In this document: piece after piece, positions 15,063 to 21,739 of the stretch
How positions within the stretch are numbered: position 1 is the stretch's first letter
How the letters are laid out: each line of letters begins with the position of its first letter
NCBI GenBank assembly: GCA_964577665.1
Contig: CAZOBD010000065.1
Span: 1 to 21,739, forward strand
Direction: 5' to 3'
Origin: CAYVTD01 sp964577665
Lineage (GTDB): Bacteria > Bacteroidota > Ignavibacteria > Kapaibacteriales > UBA2268
Length of the DNA stretch: 21,739 bases
Notes under the pieces: model-generated
Told to the model about the DNA's origin: nothing
Seen by the model: only the letters and a program-made list of their open reading frames with translations
The model's database searches: none
Translations under genes and position numbers: made by a program

Positions 15063-16196
15063 TTAATCCAATTCTTCGTATTTGATACCGTAGTTATTGA
15101 AAAAATAATGCTTGTTGAATTTTGCTCCTGCCCGCATAAGTCTTTCATCTCTTTCAGCTCTTATCGATTCATCCTGTTCATCAGAAATAATTTTAAATGC
15201 GGGGTATTCTTTATCGGAAAAATTGAGCATACAGACCCATTTTATCAATGTATTAAAGAAATCTTCCACGAGCTTGGTATCAGCCATTATAACTTCCTTC
15301 CTGATTTTAAAATGTGTCTGCGATGCCGCATAGCTGCCCATATCGAGTTCGGTAGTCAGAGTCTGTGAAAGTATGGCTTTTGAGATTTCAGCGTTGCACT
15401 GGCGTATCATCTCCTTGTAAAGAGATACAGATGAAAAACGAAGAGGCTCCTTCATATCCAATTCAATATCCGAAGGAGTTACTATCACTGCATCTTCAGT
15501 CATACCGGCAAGCTCTGAAGCAAGTTTTTCCGCTTCCGCATCGGTTGCCCCGCGCATGTATCTGCCTATCAGAAAAGGCATTCCGTAGCGCTCTGTAAAG
15601 TTGACCCAAAACCTCAGACTTCCCTTTTTAAAAGTTACGGGCCAATAACTTTTTGCCAGTAAAGATTCCCCGTAAGGATTAGTAACAGAGGGTTCGTATC
15701 GGACATTGATTATTTTCATCGGCGGGAGAAGCGTTCCCTCCGGTTCGTCTTCTTTCAGAAAACGCAGCCTTCCCCTTTGGTCATAAGCAAACCACTCCTG
15801 CGGTTTTGCCGTAATATTTTCAGGGTAGATACTGCTCCTTCTGCCTTTATGAAATCCCCACACTATTTCAAACGGCTGGAACCCAAACAAAGGAGCCTCG
15901 AGAATGTCTCGCATTAACTCGGTGATATCAAGAGATTCAAGCATCTTTTCTATCCTTCGGCATATTTTTGTATTATTTCCGCTTATTTTGTAATCTTTTG
16001 AAAGAAGCCCGCTTTTTCGTGATTGAATGCAGCTCCAGACATGAGGATCATTTTTTAGTTCACGGTAAGCCGTATAGCTTTTGCCGGTGGTTCTGAAAAT
16101 TTTATCGGGATTAGGCAAGATTTGCATATTCCTGAAAAAACTACTTCGAAATTCAGAGCTTATTATTTCTCTGGTCAGTTCATTAACATTTTTCAT
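15063..16196 (-). CDS. Phage portal protein, DUF935 (Mu gp29-like)
   Basis: The dodecameric channel of the phage head through which DNA is packaged. The 377-residue protein follows the DUF935 pattern: YRELKNDPHVWSCIQSRKSGLL near the start, ILEAPLFGFQPFEIVWGF, PYGESLLAKSYWPVTFKKGSLRFW followed by TERYGMPFLIGRY, and the end DERLMRAGAKFNKHYFFNNYGI. It is shorter than Mu gp29 but matches compact family members and seems complete. The start at 16196 (MKNVNELTREI) is preferred, with AAAGGAT just upstream; the open frame extends 36 codons further into the preceding gene. It is the last gene of the cassette, whereas Mu-like phages place the portal before the capsid gene. Confidence 0.88.
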   Translation of the reverse strand: MKNVNELTREIISSEFRSSFFRNMQILPNPDKIFRTTGKSYTAYRELKNDPHVWSCIQSRKSGLLSKDYKISGNNTKICRRIEKMLESLDITELMRDILEAPLFGFQPFEIVWGFHKGRRSSIYPENITAKPQEWFAYDQRGRLRFLKEDEPEGTLLPPMKIINVRYEPSVTNPYGESLLAKSYWPVTFKKGSLRFWVNFTERYGMPFLIGRYMRGATDAEAEKLASELAGMTEDAVIVTPSDIELDMKEPLRFSSVSLYKEMIRQCNAEISKAILSQTLTTELDMGSYAASQTHFKIRKEVIMADTKLVEDFFNTLIKWVCMLNFSDKEYPAFKIISDEQDESIRAERDERLMRAGAKFNKHYFFNNYGIKYEELD

Positions 16197-16215
16197 GCTA
16201 TATCCTTTCACTTTT

Positions 16216-16668
16216 TTATTTTGAAAATGTTCCGAGCGCAAAACCGAAAGCTGCGCCCCCAAGCAGGTAAACGGGAGTTTCCCACCAAGGCTGTTTCTTT
16301 TCAATTGTTTTAAGTATGGTTATTTTTCTTATTTCAAGCGAATCGGGTGAGGGTCTGACAAAAATTGACATTTCATTTTCAGGAAAATCATACTGAGCCC
16401 TGACTGTGTCCTTAAGAACAACCGTGTCAATCTTCGCCGTAAAAGGCTTGGTTTGAATAACAGTATCTCTTTTTATTACTGTTTTTGTCTTTATTTTTTC
16501 CAATACTATCGGCTGTGTGGGAACTTCTACAAAAACGGTATCCCAATGTGTTTTGATCTCTGAATAATGCATTATTTCCGGTTCCGTTACTTTTTTCGAA
16601 ATCCAGTATGCAATTAAAATTCCAGTTATTACTCCCGATAGAAAAAGCAGATAAGTTTGTTTTTTCAT
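16216..16668 (-). CDS. Small membrane protein with two terminal TM segments, spanin-like by position
   Basis: A 150-residue protein with an N-terminal membrane helix (about 5-24), a charged Thr/Val/Lys/Asp-rich middle with repeated DTV motifs (RDTVIQTK, KIDTVVLKDTVRAQ), and a hydrophobic C-terminal segment (PVYLLGGAAFGFALG). Such proteins are frequent near lysis genes of phages of Bacteroidota. An inner-membrane lysis accessory role (Rz or spanin analogue) is inferred from layout and neighbours only; a structural role is possible. The ATG at 16668 is preferred, with GGGAGA upstream; an ATG at 16695 lacks a site. It ends 19 bp before the portal gene. Confidence 0.6.
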   Translation of the reverse strand: MKKQTYLLFLSGVITGILIAYWISKKVTEPEIMHYSEIKTHWDTVFVEVPTQPIVLEKIKTKTVIKRDTVIQTKPFTAKIDTVVLKDTVRAQYDFPENEMSIFVRPSPDSLEIRKITILKTIEKKQPWWETPVYLLGGAAFGFALGTFSK

Positions 16669-16708
16669 TTTGAAATGTCTCCCATTGAATTTCATCTGTT
16701 TATATTTG

Positions 16709-16782
16709 ATCCCTCCCCAACCCTCCCTTACAAGTAAGTAAGGGAGGGAGCAGCCACCTTATTTATAAGGGGGTTGGGAAAT
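16709..16782. repeat. Palindromic dispersed repeat (CCCTCCC family)
   Basis: CCCTCCCTTAC (16721-16731) pairs perfectly with 16738-16748 around a 6-nt loop, and the outer arms ATCCCTCCCCAACC and GGGGGTTGGGAAAT are imperfect inverted repeats. It fills most of the 187-bp gap between the fibre-like gene and the membrane protein gene. A fragment with TTGGGGAGGGG near 138-147 looks related. It resembles short non-autonomous repeat elements and contrasts in base composition with the flanking AT-rich DNA. Confidence 0.7.
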
Positions 16783-16855
16783 CTCTTCTTTCGATTTCAT
16801 TTTTTTATTTCAAAAATATTAATCCCCTTGGGTGATAATAGTCAACATGTCTGTT

Positions 16856-18280
16856 TTACCCCGCCATTAACCTTGAACTGCTTGCTTTGAAAGAGGTTAT
16901 GGAAGCATTCTCATACAAATACAACTGACAGTAACCAGACGTTACGGCACCTGCATTGTAATTGCTTACGCTTGCCTGAGAACCTGTCTTGCTGACGTTA
17001 ACATTTATGCTCCTGCCGTTAATGTTAACATTCGCTGCCGCTTCATCACCTTCGTTTACAGGAAACGAAACAGACTCATCATCTACAGTTCCTGAATATT
17101 CTATCCGGGCAATAAGAGAATCGCCGAAAAATGCTGCTAATTTGTTGTCATCATCTTGATATTTGCCTGCGCTTATTGAACTTGAATTCGTTGCGATTAC
17201 ATCAGATTGAATGTAAAGCTTACTGCCAAATTCAAGAGCAGAAACTAAATCAGTGTTTTCAAGACCTTTGACACATAACGTACTTCCGTCATACCCAAGA
17301 AAAGGTGTACCGCTTGATACCTCAAATATCCTCGTATTCGTGCCGTCTATCTCTTCTTGAAAGGGGTTAGGCTTATTATCACTCGGGTCATTGCGTACCA
17401 TCTGCAAAGCATCTATTGTAATGTATTCCCCCATATTGCTATCATTGGAACGCCACTGCACACGTATTGACTGGACACCGCTCCAGCTTGGACTACCATC
17501 TACAACTGCAAAAGAAGACTTTTGTACACTTATATAATTCCATCCAGTACTCAAAGAGCTTCTTGTCAATATAAACTGGTAAAAATCAGTATTATCAAAT
17601 TCAGCATTAACGCTTATTTTTATCCATATACAATTGCCGTCATAAAGGGCTGATATATCAGATACATAAACAGCCATTGTAATAAAGTCGCTTGTTGTAG
17701 AAGCCGACCCGTCTTCAAATTTTGTTAAGTCAAGTGAAATAGAGTTTAAGTCGGCAATAAGATATGAGCTTGTGTTATCAGATTCTTCTATTTTTACGCC
17801 GTAACTGCCCGTTTTTTTATTAGTGCCGTCTGCCGATAACGTGCCTTCTATCTGTGTCCAGTTTCCGATAGTCTCACAATCATCTATCAACTTAGTATTA
17901 TGATTATACAGATAAGGCAGGTCAAGATAAATACCCTTCATCCTCTGCTGCTCCAAGTCTATCTGTTTACCCTGATTAGCAGAAAGAGGCAGTTCCGTAT
18001 CCGTTGAAAAAAGGTCGTCAATTACATCGGCTTCTTTGAGAATTGTGCTGTCGGCAGGCTCGAAATTATCATCTGCATATTTCTTCGTTGCCGGATGATA
18101 ATCGCCTGTCGGCATAAAAGCATCTGTATTATCCTTAGCAAGATAGTCCTCGTTATGATTATGAGAATTGTCAGACTTGCCCGAAAGCAGGTTTTGCAAA
18201 TCTGACTGGTCGTTTATATCTCCGTTTATTTCTCCCCAGAGAGCATTAGAAACAAACGGAGGAAAATATTTTACTGGCAT
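16856..18280 (-). CDS. Phage fibre-like structural protein
   Basis: A 474-residue protein with no signal peptide or membrane segment. The N-terminus (about 12-65: WGEINGDINDQSDLQNLLSG, SHNHNEDYLAK, ATKKYADDN) is the repeat-poor motif seen at the start of many phage tail or head fibre proteins. Residues about 130-300 (CETIGNWTQIEGTLSADGTN, GWNYISVQKSSF, SIRVQWRS) look like a carbohydrate-binding beta-sandwich. The remainder is Ser/Asn/Asp-rich beta structure. It is probably a receptor-binding or head fibre; which particle part it joins cannot be told. The start has GGAGA upstream. It follows the small beta-rich gene by 18 bp. Confidence 0.7.
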   Translation of the reverse strand: MPVKYFPPFVSNALWGEINGDINDQSDLQNLLSGKSDNSHNHNEDYLAKDNTDAFMPTGDYHPATKKYADDNFEPADSTILKEADVIDDLFSTDTELPLSANQGKQIDLEQQRMKGIYLDLPYLYNHNTKLIDDCETIGNWTQIEGTLSADGTNKKTGSYGVKIEESDNTSSYLIADLNSISLDLTKFEDGSASTTSDFITMAVYVSDISALYDGNCIWIKISVNAEFDNTDFYQFILTRSSLSTGWNYISVQKSSFAVVDGSPSWSGVQSIRVQWRSNDSNMGEYITIDALQMVRNDPSDNKPNPFQEEIDGTNTRIFEVSSGTPFLGYDGSTLCVKGLENTDLVSALEFGSKLYIQSDVIATNSSSISAGKYQDDDNKLAAFFGDSLIARIEYSGTVDDESVSFPVNEGDEAAANVNINGRSINVNVSKTGSQASVSNYNAGAVTSGYCQLYLYENASITSFKASSSRLMAG

Positions 18281-18298
18281 AATTGTTCTCCAAATTAA

Positions 18299-18646
18299 TT
18301 AACGATATGAAATTACGGCATTTAATACTCCGCCGGCAATAGAGTTTGCCGTATATCTCAGTTTCAGATATTTGAAAGACGGATTGATAATCAGCAGTTC
18401 GGGATCATCGAGATTAGAAGTTGAGTTTATATTTATTGATGTTCCCGCCGCAAAGCTGTTTAAATCATTTGAACAGCCTATGGTAATTTTCCCGTCCGGC
18501 GTACCTTCGAGCGAATGCCATGATATTTGCAGAGAGAGAGCCTCGCTTTTTATAATATGTCCGGAAACCCTTTCCGTACGGACAGGTATCCATTTGCTTT
18601 CTGCATCGCTGTGCATTGGCATATCTTTAAAAATCAATGAGTTCAT
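18299..18646 (-). CDS. Small beta-rich phage protein of unknown function
   Basis: A 115-residue soluble protein I do not recognise. Alternating hydrophobic and polar residues (ALSLQISWHSLEGTP, GKITIGCSND, PSFKYLKLRYTAN) suggest a beta-sandwich, such as a small fibre-associated or adaptor protein. Its ATG overlaps the stop codon of the endolysin gene (ATGA), with a strong AAGGAG site upstream, so the two are translationally coupled; the fibre-like gene follows after 18 bp. A role with the fibre is inferred from order only. Confidence 0.65.
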   Translation of the reverse strand: MNSLIFKDMPMHSDAESKWIPVRTERVSGHIIKSEALSLQISWHSLEGTPDGKITIGCSNDLNSFAAGTSININSTSNLDDPELLIINPSFKYLKLRYTANSIAGGVLNAVISYR

Positions 18647-19233
18647 CTTTCACTCCTTGTTTCAAAACCAATCAATCCGCGTATCCTTAATCTGCCGAGC
18701 GGATGAAAAATACATCGTTTTTTTATAAAGACACCTTCAACCGGAGAAGAAAGATCTTTTCTGACATTGAAGGCAATGGTCTTAACCCATCCCGCCTTAC
18801 CTGTTTCAAATATCCTTTCAATGTGCCCCTGCCAGGAAGCCCTTTTTCTCCAGATTAAAAGGTCATGTTTCTCAGCTTTGTATTCTGCTTTTTTACCGCG
18901 CTTAGCGGCATCATTAAACATTTCATTTGCCGCAGCGGTTCTTTTCACGGGTATTTTACTCTCATCCATTTCCAGAGCATCTGCCGCAGCATAAAAACAC
19001 CAGTAAACACCGGCGGCACAGTACGGGCTACCCGTTTTTACTCCGGCAGAAATGAGATATTTTGAAACAGCACCGTCGTTTCGGTTCGTTTTTTCAACCA
19101 CACCTGCCTGAGAAAGAGCCGAATCGAGTGAAACTTCAAGCAATACGGGATGGCACTCTACTTCATATTTTTTTAATGCAGTCAGTTCAAAGCATACTGC
19201 GGTCGTTAAGAAAACTATTAAAAACAGCTTCAT
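18643..19233 (-). CDS. CHAP-like endolysin (cysteine peptidase/amidase) with signal sequence
   Basis: Cuts peptidoglycan at cell lysis. The 196-residue protein starts with a hydrophobic export signal (about 2-20). The catalytic domain shows the CHAP/NlpC-type order: Cys72 in TGSPYCAAGVYWCF, His137 in ASWQGHIERIFE after the DLLIWRK strand, and Asn156 in KTIAFNVR as a likely third residue; VEGVFIKKR matches the closing strand of phage members. The N-terminal signal suggests export without full dependence on the holin. The gene has AAAGGAA upstream, lies 24 bp after the putative holin gene, and overlaps the next gene by 4 bp. Confidence 0.8.
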   Translation of the reverse strand: MKLFLIVFLTTAVCFELTALKKYEVECHPVLLEVSLDSALSQAGVVEKTNRNDGAVSKYLISAGVKTGSPYCAAGVYWCFYAAADALEMDESKIPVKRTAAANEMFNDAAKRGKKAEYKAEKHDLLIWRKRASWQGHIERIFETGKAGWVKTIAFNVRKDLSSPVEGVFIKKRCIFHPLGRLRIRGLIGFETRSER

Positions 19234-19257
19234 TTTAATTCCTTTTGAAATTAATAT

Positions 19258-19545
19258 CTAAATCGAAAATTGTGCGATGTAAACGCCAAGCACGACAAGC
19301 CCCGTGCAGATGTGCACCCCGAGAAAAATGTATCCGAGATTGGAATTCAGACTGTGCCTGGTAAAATCAATCTGTGTGTAAACATAAGCGGCTATTCCCG
19401 AGAGAGCTAATGCCAGACTTTCAATGCCGGCTATCAGCAAAAGTGTTTTAATTTCCGCAATACCCGGCTGCAGAATAAAAAGCGGCACCGCCCCAATAGC
19501 AAGCAGCACGGTATTTCTAAAAAGAACATTGGTTTTCTTTTCCAT
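19258..19545 (-). CDS. Putative holin, three TM segments
   Basis: A 95-residue, very hydrophobic protein with a charged N-terminus (MEKKTN) and about three membrane helices (10-28, 32-57, 69-92). Size, topology and place directly before the endolysin gene fit a class I holin, which forms lesions in the inner membrane at lysis. There is no family motif to confirm it, so a generic small membrane protein remains possible. It follows the gp36-like gene across the heptamer array. Confidence 0.6.
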   Translation of the reverse strand: MEKKTNVLFRNTVLLAIGAVPLFILQPGIAEIKTLLLIAGIESLALALSGIAAYVYTQIDFTRHSLNSNLGYIFLGVHICTGLVVLGVYIAQFSI

Positions 19546-19575
19546 AAATAAGCCCTTGTTTTATCAATAAACATA

Positions 19576-19617
19576 AATTATTAATTATTAATTATTAATT
19601 ATTAATTATTAATTATT
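19576..19617. repeat. Tandem heptamer array, six exact copies of AATTATT
   Basis: Six perfect units fill 42 bp between the putative holin gene and the gp36-like gene. The TAA stop of the gp36-like gene (19613-19615) lies in the first unit read from that gene, so copy-number changes would not alter the protein. The same heptamer occurs five times at 21686-21720, in the same orientation. Confidence 0.9.
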
Positions 19618-20056
19618 CCATAAATTTATCAAGAGTATCCTCATCAAAAATTCTTCCGTAGTCTTGATTATTGCTGATAACGGCAGGCGGGGCGCTTACT
19701 CCCGAAACTCTATCTTGCAGGACTATTGTTCCTCTCTGCAAATCTTTCAGCAGAGAAACAGCATTTAGTTTTCTGTTAAGAATCGTATTCGGAACGATAC
19801 TTCCGTGATAGGCATATTCATACAGATAGACAATAGTCAAGTCGCATGAAAGCCTTTTTATGAGGGGGTCAGGCGTATCTGAAAACGGAACATCATACCT
19901 TCCATAAAGATATGCGTCAATCAATCCGTCGGCATTTGCCCTTGCGTAACCTGTCCTTTCAGTGTCAATCGTAATACCTTCGGGATCGCCGGTAAGTTTT
20001 GCCAGTTCCGACGTTGATATTTCCTTCAGCAGGTCAGAGTTTGATGAATAAGGCAT
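19613..20056 (-). CDS. Mu gp36-like protein, DUF1320
   Basis: A head or head-tail connector component of Mu-like phages. The 147-residue protein shows the DUF1320 pattern: a short N-terminal DLLKEISTSELAKLTG helix, ARANADGLIDAYLYGRYDVPFSDTPDPLIKRLSCDLTIVYLY, then the C-terminal LLKDLQRGTIVLQ helix and turn. Length fits the family. A strong AAAGGAG site precedes the ATG. It lies 73 bp after the DUF2190 gene; in Mu-like phages gp36 also follows the capsid gene shortly. Its stop codon lies in a heptamer repeat array. Confidence 0.85.
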   Translation of the reverse strand: MPYSSNSDLLKEISTSELAKLTGDPEGITIDTERTGYARANADGLIDAYLYGRYDVPFSDTPDPLIKRLSCDLTIVYLYEYAYHGSIVPNTILNRKLNAVSLLKDLQRGTIVLQDRVSGVSAPPAVISNNQDYGRIFDEDTLDKFME

Positions 20057-20129
20057 TGTATTCTCCTTTTATAAAAGTGATGTCCGGTGCTTTTTAATGC
20101 AGCCGGACATCAAAATGTTAATTAATTTA

Positions 20130-20471
20130 TCAGGGTACGATTTTTATTTTCACATATCCCGCTCCCGAGCAGGAGTCAATAGCTCTTCCGTTTATTTCTT
20201 CGTCTCCGGTTACCTTTTTTGCTTTACCTTCCGCAGCCGAGGTAACATCATCCCCGGCATCGACAGTTGTCAATGTTTCCACGGGCATTGTTCCGAGGGT
20301 AATGACCGAAGCAAGTTCGCCGCTCAGCCAGTCAACATCGGTTACACCGAGCGCCCTGCCGTCTTCTTCGCAGAGCGTTCCCAGATGCGATACAAAACGG
20401 AATGCCGGAAGGTCTTCCCCTGCTTCTACGCTTACAGCCTGCACAGGCTGGTAAGTTTTATTAGTAGCCAT
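20130..20471 (-). CDS. Capsid decoration/cement protein, DUF2190-like
   Basis: A 113-residue protein resembling DUF2190, small beta-rich proteins encoded beside capsid genes and thought to bind the outer capsid surface. Visible features are VQAVSVEAGEDLPAFRFVSH at the start, ALGVTDVDWLSGELASVITLGTMPVET in the middle and a closing beta region ending GYVKIKIVP. It begins 17 bp after the capsid gene with an AAAGGA site, so both are made from the same mRNA. Confidence 0.75.
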   Translation of the reverse strand: MATNKTYQPVQAVSVEAGEDLPAFRFVSHLGTLCEEDGRALGVTDVDWLSGELASVITLGTMPVETLTTVDAGDDVTSAAEGKAKKVTGDEEINGRAIDSCSGAGYVKIKIVP

Positions 20472-20488
20472 GATTGTATCCTTTCTTT

Positions 20489-21436
20489 TTAACTGTGGTT
20501 AGTGTTGGAAATTAAAAATGCGGCATCGCTGCATGTTACTTTTATACAGTAATTATCGGTGTTTCTAATTACCTTTATCTTGCCGCCGTTTTCAAAATAG
20601 CTGTCCACTTCGGGCTTTCCTTCTCTTTGCAAAGTATAGCCGAAAGCCGGATTGAAAGCTGACTGCTTTCCCTTTTCGCGGCTGCCTGTGTATGCAATAA
20701 CAAGATTGTCATTCCACACATCGGAAAAAGTCTCGCCGTCTTCGGTATAAACAGCCGCTCCGATGTAAATATTCGGAATGCCCAGCAGTTCTTTCAGGTT
20801 GGCAAGATTTGCCATGGCTATACCCGCATATTTTATTCTGTCGGTTATCTTCGGGTGATTAATGAGAATACGGTAGGCGCTGTCCCCGATTATCATGGTG
20901 TTGGGATACCTGCCGATTTTATTTCTGACGGCGCTTACTCCGTCCAGAATATCCGAAACCGGATTTACTCCCGTTAAAGTGTAATCATCCCATGCAGAGC
21001 CTGATGAAATTAAATTTTTCATATCCGCCGCATAATTATCTGCATTCTGAGCAAGGTCGGCGGCTTCTTTCTCTCTGCCCAGCAGCAGAATATCCATCAA
21101 GTCTTTGGTAAGTCTTTGTTCATAGCTGTAGAAAGCCGGAGACTCCTCTTCTTCGAGATAGTCCACGGCAGTTTCCACATCGTGTTCCTGCGTTTCATAT
21201 TCAATCAGCGAAACATCCGAGGGCGCTATTCGGTTGGAATCGGCGCGCACTGCTCTTTCCGTTTCGCGTACCATAAAAGCTTCCCTCCCGAAGGAAGGAA
21301 TTTTTCCCTTCAGCTTTTTCACCGGCACCGCGGGAAAAAGCTTACCGGCAGCCATTGATTCATTAGAGTATCCCTGTGCTATCGTCGTCAGCACGGGATC
21401 GACCATTCTTAGTTCATCGAGCCTTGTATCAGGCAT
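20489..21436 (-). CDS. Phage major capsid protein
   Basis: The main head shell protein. At 315 residues it is close to Mu gpT (about 305). The start PVLTTIAQGYSNESMAAGKLFPAVPVKKLKGKIPSF matches the N-terminus of capsid proteins found with DUF2190 in Mu-like and related prophages; later blocks NTMIIGDSAYRILINHPKI and the C-terminal PAFGYTLQREGKPEVDSYF fit the HK97-fold shell. No separate scaffold or protease gene is visible, though one may lie beyond the window. AAAGGAG precedes the ATG, and a partial Bacteroidota-type promoter lies upstream. Confidence 0.82.
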   Translation of the reverse strand: MPDTRLDELRMVDPVLTTIAQGYSNESMAAGKLFPAVPVKKLKGKIPSFGREAFMVRETERAVRADSNRIAPSDVSLIEYETQEHDVETAVDYLEEEESPAFYSYEQRLTKDLMDILLLGREKEAADLAQNADNYAADMKNLISSGSAWDDYTLTGVNPVSDILDGVSAVRNKIGRYPNTMIIGDSAYRILINHPKITDRIKYAGIAMANLANLKELLGIPNIYIGAAVYTEDGETFSDVWNDNLVIAYTGSREKGKQSAFNPAFGYTLQREGKPEVDSYFENGGKIKVIRNTDNYCIKVTCSDAAFLISNTNHS

Positions 21437-21461
21437 TTGTTTTCTCCTTTCATTAATTAAT

Positions 21462-21492
21462 CAAAGTATTGAGTAGTTTTCTCCCTGCCAAA
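21462..21492 (-). promoter_or_regulatory. Weak promoter candidate for the phage cassette
   Basis: On the minus strand TTTG (21489-21492) lies 19 nt before ATACTTTG (21462-21469), which keeps the TTTG of the -7 element but not its TA. The capsid start codon follows after about 25 bp. The spacing is right; the -7 match is partial. Confidence 0.35.
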
Positions 21493-21496
21493 CTCC

Positions 21497-21637
21497 GAGG
21501 CTGTGTGAAAACTGTCATTCTGTCCCTGTGCTGAACTTGTTTCAGTATTGTTTCAGAATCTCAAGTACTGATTTTCAGCGTTTTTCGAGATGCTGAAACA
21601 AGTTCAGCATGACATATTTACCTTTTCACACAGTCTC
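21497..21637. repeat. Palindromic dispersed repeat element, right copy
   Basis: A 141-bp element bounded by inverted arms: GAGGCTGTGTGAAAA (21497-21511) against 21623-21637 with one mismatch. Inside, CTGAACTTGTTTCAG (21531-21545) pairs perfectly over 15 bp with 21593-21607. The section 21513-21563 is nearly identical to 53-105. The layout is that of a small non-coding, MITE-like or palindromic repeat; no transposase is encoded. Confidence 0.8.
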
Positions 21638-21685
21638 TCCAATTTGCTAAGGATTTCACTACACGAAATCAAAAATCTCTTCTAT

Positions 21686-21720
21686 AATTATTAATTATTA
21701 ATTATTAATTATTAATTATT
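21686..21720. repeat. Tandem heptamer array, five exact copies of AATTATT
   Basis: Five perfect units, same sequence and orientation as the six-unit array at 19576-19617. The two arrays bracket the capsid, decoration and gp36-like genes. Confidence 0.9.
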
Positions 21721-21739
21721 TTCACATTACTCTCAAAAC

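Larger units (their letters stand above)
15063..21436 (-). mobile_element. Phage-derived cassette: Mu-like head genes plus lysis genes, no tail or terminase in view
   Basis: Nine co-directional genes, several tightly spaced (one ATGA overlap), include a capsid protein, DUF2190 decoration protein, DUF1320/gp36 connector and DUF935/gp29 portal, all typical of Mu-like head modules, plus a holin/endolysin set and a fibre-like protein. Integrase, transposase, terminase, prohead protease, tail and baseplate genes are not seen. The left boundary falls between 14929 and 15062 without a visible attachment site or tRNA; the right boundary is beyond or within 21437-21739. Genes look intact, with good ribosome-binding sites, so recent decay is not evident. 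Confidence 0.8.
21437..21739. other. Gene-free right end of the window
   Basis: These 303 bp hold no credible ORF. They contain a weak minus-strand promoter candidate, a 141-bp palindromic dispersed repeat and a heptamer array, listed separately. No phage gene continues across the right edge in a recognisable frame. Confidence 0.6.

Noticed and set aside
15063..21436. Tailocin or contractile injection system
   Set aside because: Capsid, decoration and portal genes are present and no sheath, tube or baseplate gene is visible, which is the reverse of what such systems carry.
1..21739. CRISPR array
   Set aside because: The repeated sequences are tandem heptamers or isolated palindromes; no regularly spaced direct repeats with unique spacers and no cas genes were seen.

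Overview
The window reads as a chromosomal piece of a moderately AT-rich, Gram-negative member of the Bacteroidota/Chlorobiota side of the FCB group (Ignavibacteria-like organisms are one possibility; the sequence does not settle the class). Three signs support this. The protein at 272-958 ends in a PNPF-type, Por-secretion (type IX) sorting domain. The promoters of tRNA-Val and rplM fit the Bacteroidota pattern TTTG-N19/20-TAnnTTTG. The intergenic DNA carries palindromic dispersed repeats and AATTATT heptamer arrays.

Layout, left to right. 1-271 is a nest of short inverted repeats plus the terminator of the first gene. 272-5935 is all on the minus strand: a polyprenyl-phosphate sugar-phosphate transferase (WbaP-like), a membrane protein of unknown function, a secreted DUF3887/alpha-beta hydrolase, an isolated nuoJ-nuoK pair of complex I, and a small secreted Ig-like protein with a type IX sorting domain. 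A 477-bp AT-rich divergent region separates these from three plus-strand genes at 6413-10008: a thiol-type glutathione peroxidase with two plausible starts, a TPR-like hypothetical protein, and a large membrane-anchored VWA protein. 10115-14928, minus strand, holds tRNA-Val(GAC) and the conserved translation cluster rplM-rpsI-rpsB-tsf-pyrH-frr, with a 352-bp structured, ORF-free leader before rpsB.

15063-21436, minus strand, is a phage-derived cassette. In transcription order it holds a major capsid protein, a DUF2190 decoration protein, a Mu gp36-like connector (DUF1320), a putative holin, a CHAP-type endolysin, a small beta-rich protein, a fibre-like protein, a two-TM membrane protein (spanin-like by position) and a DUF935 (Mu gp29-like) portal. 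No terminase, protease/scaffold, sheath, tube, tape-measure, baseplate, integrase or transposase lies in the window. The portal stands at the far end of the cassette, 134 bp from rplM, unlike the Mu order. Host-type repeats sit inside and beside the cassette, and both window ends lie in the same dispersed repeat family, so this may be a whole assembly contig that broke at repeats; whether more phage genes lie beyond the right edge cannot be seen here.

Most of the window is ordinary and confidently assigned. The parts most worth a second look are the head-plus-lysis phage cassette fused to the ribosomal operon, the structured rpsB leader, the two-start peroxidase, the orphan nuoJK pair and the repeat families.
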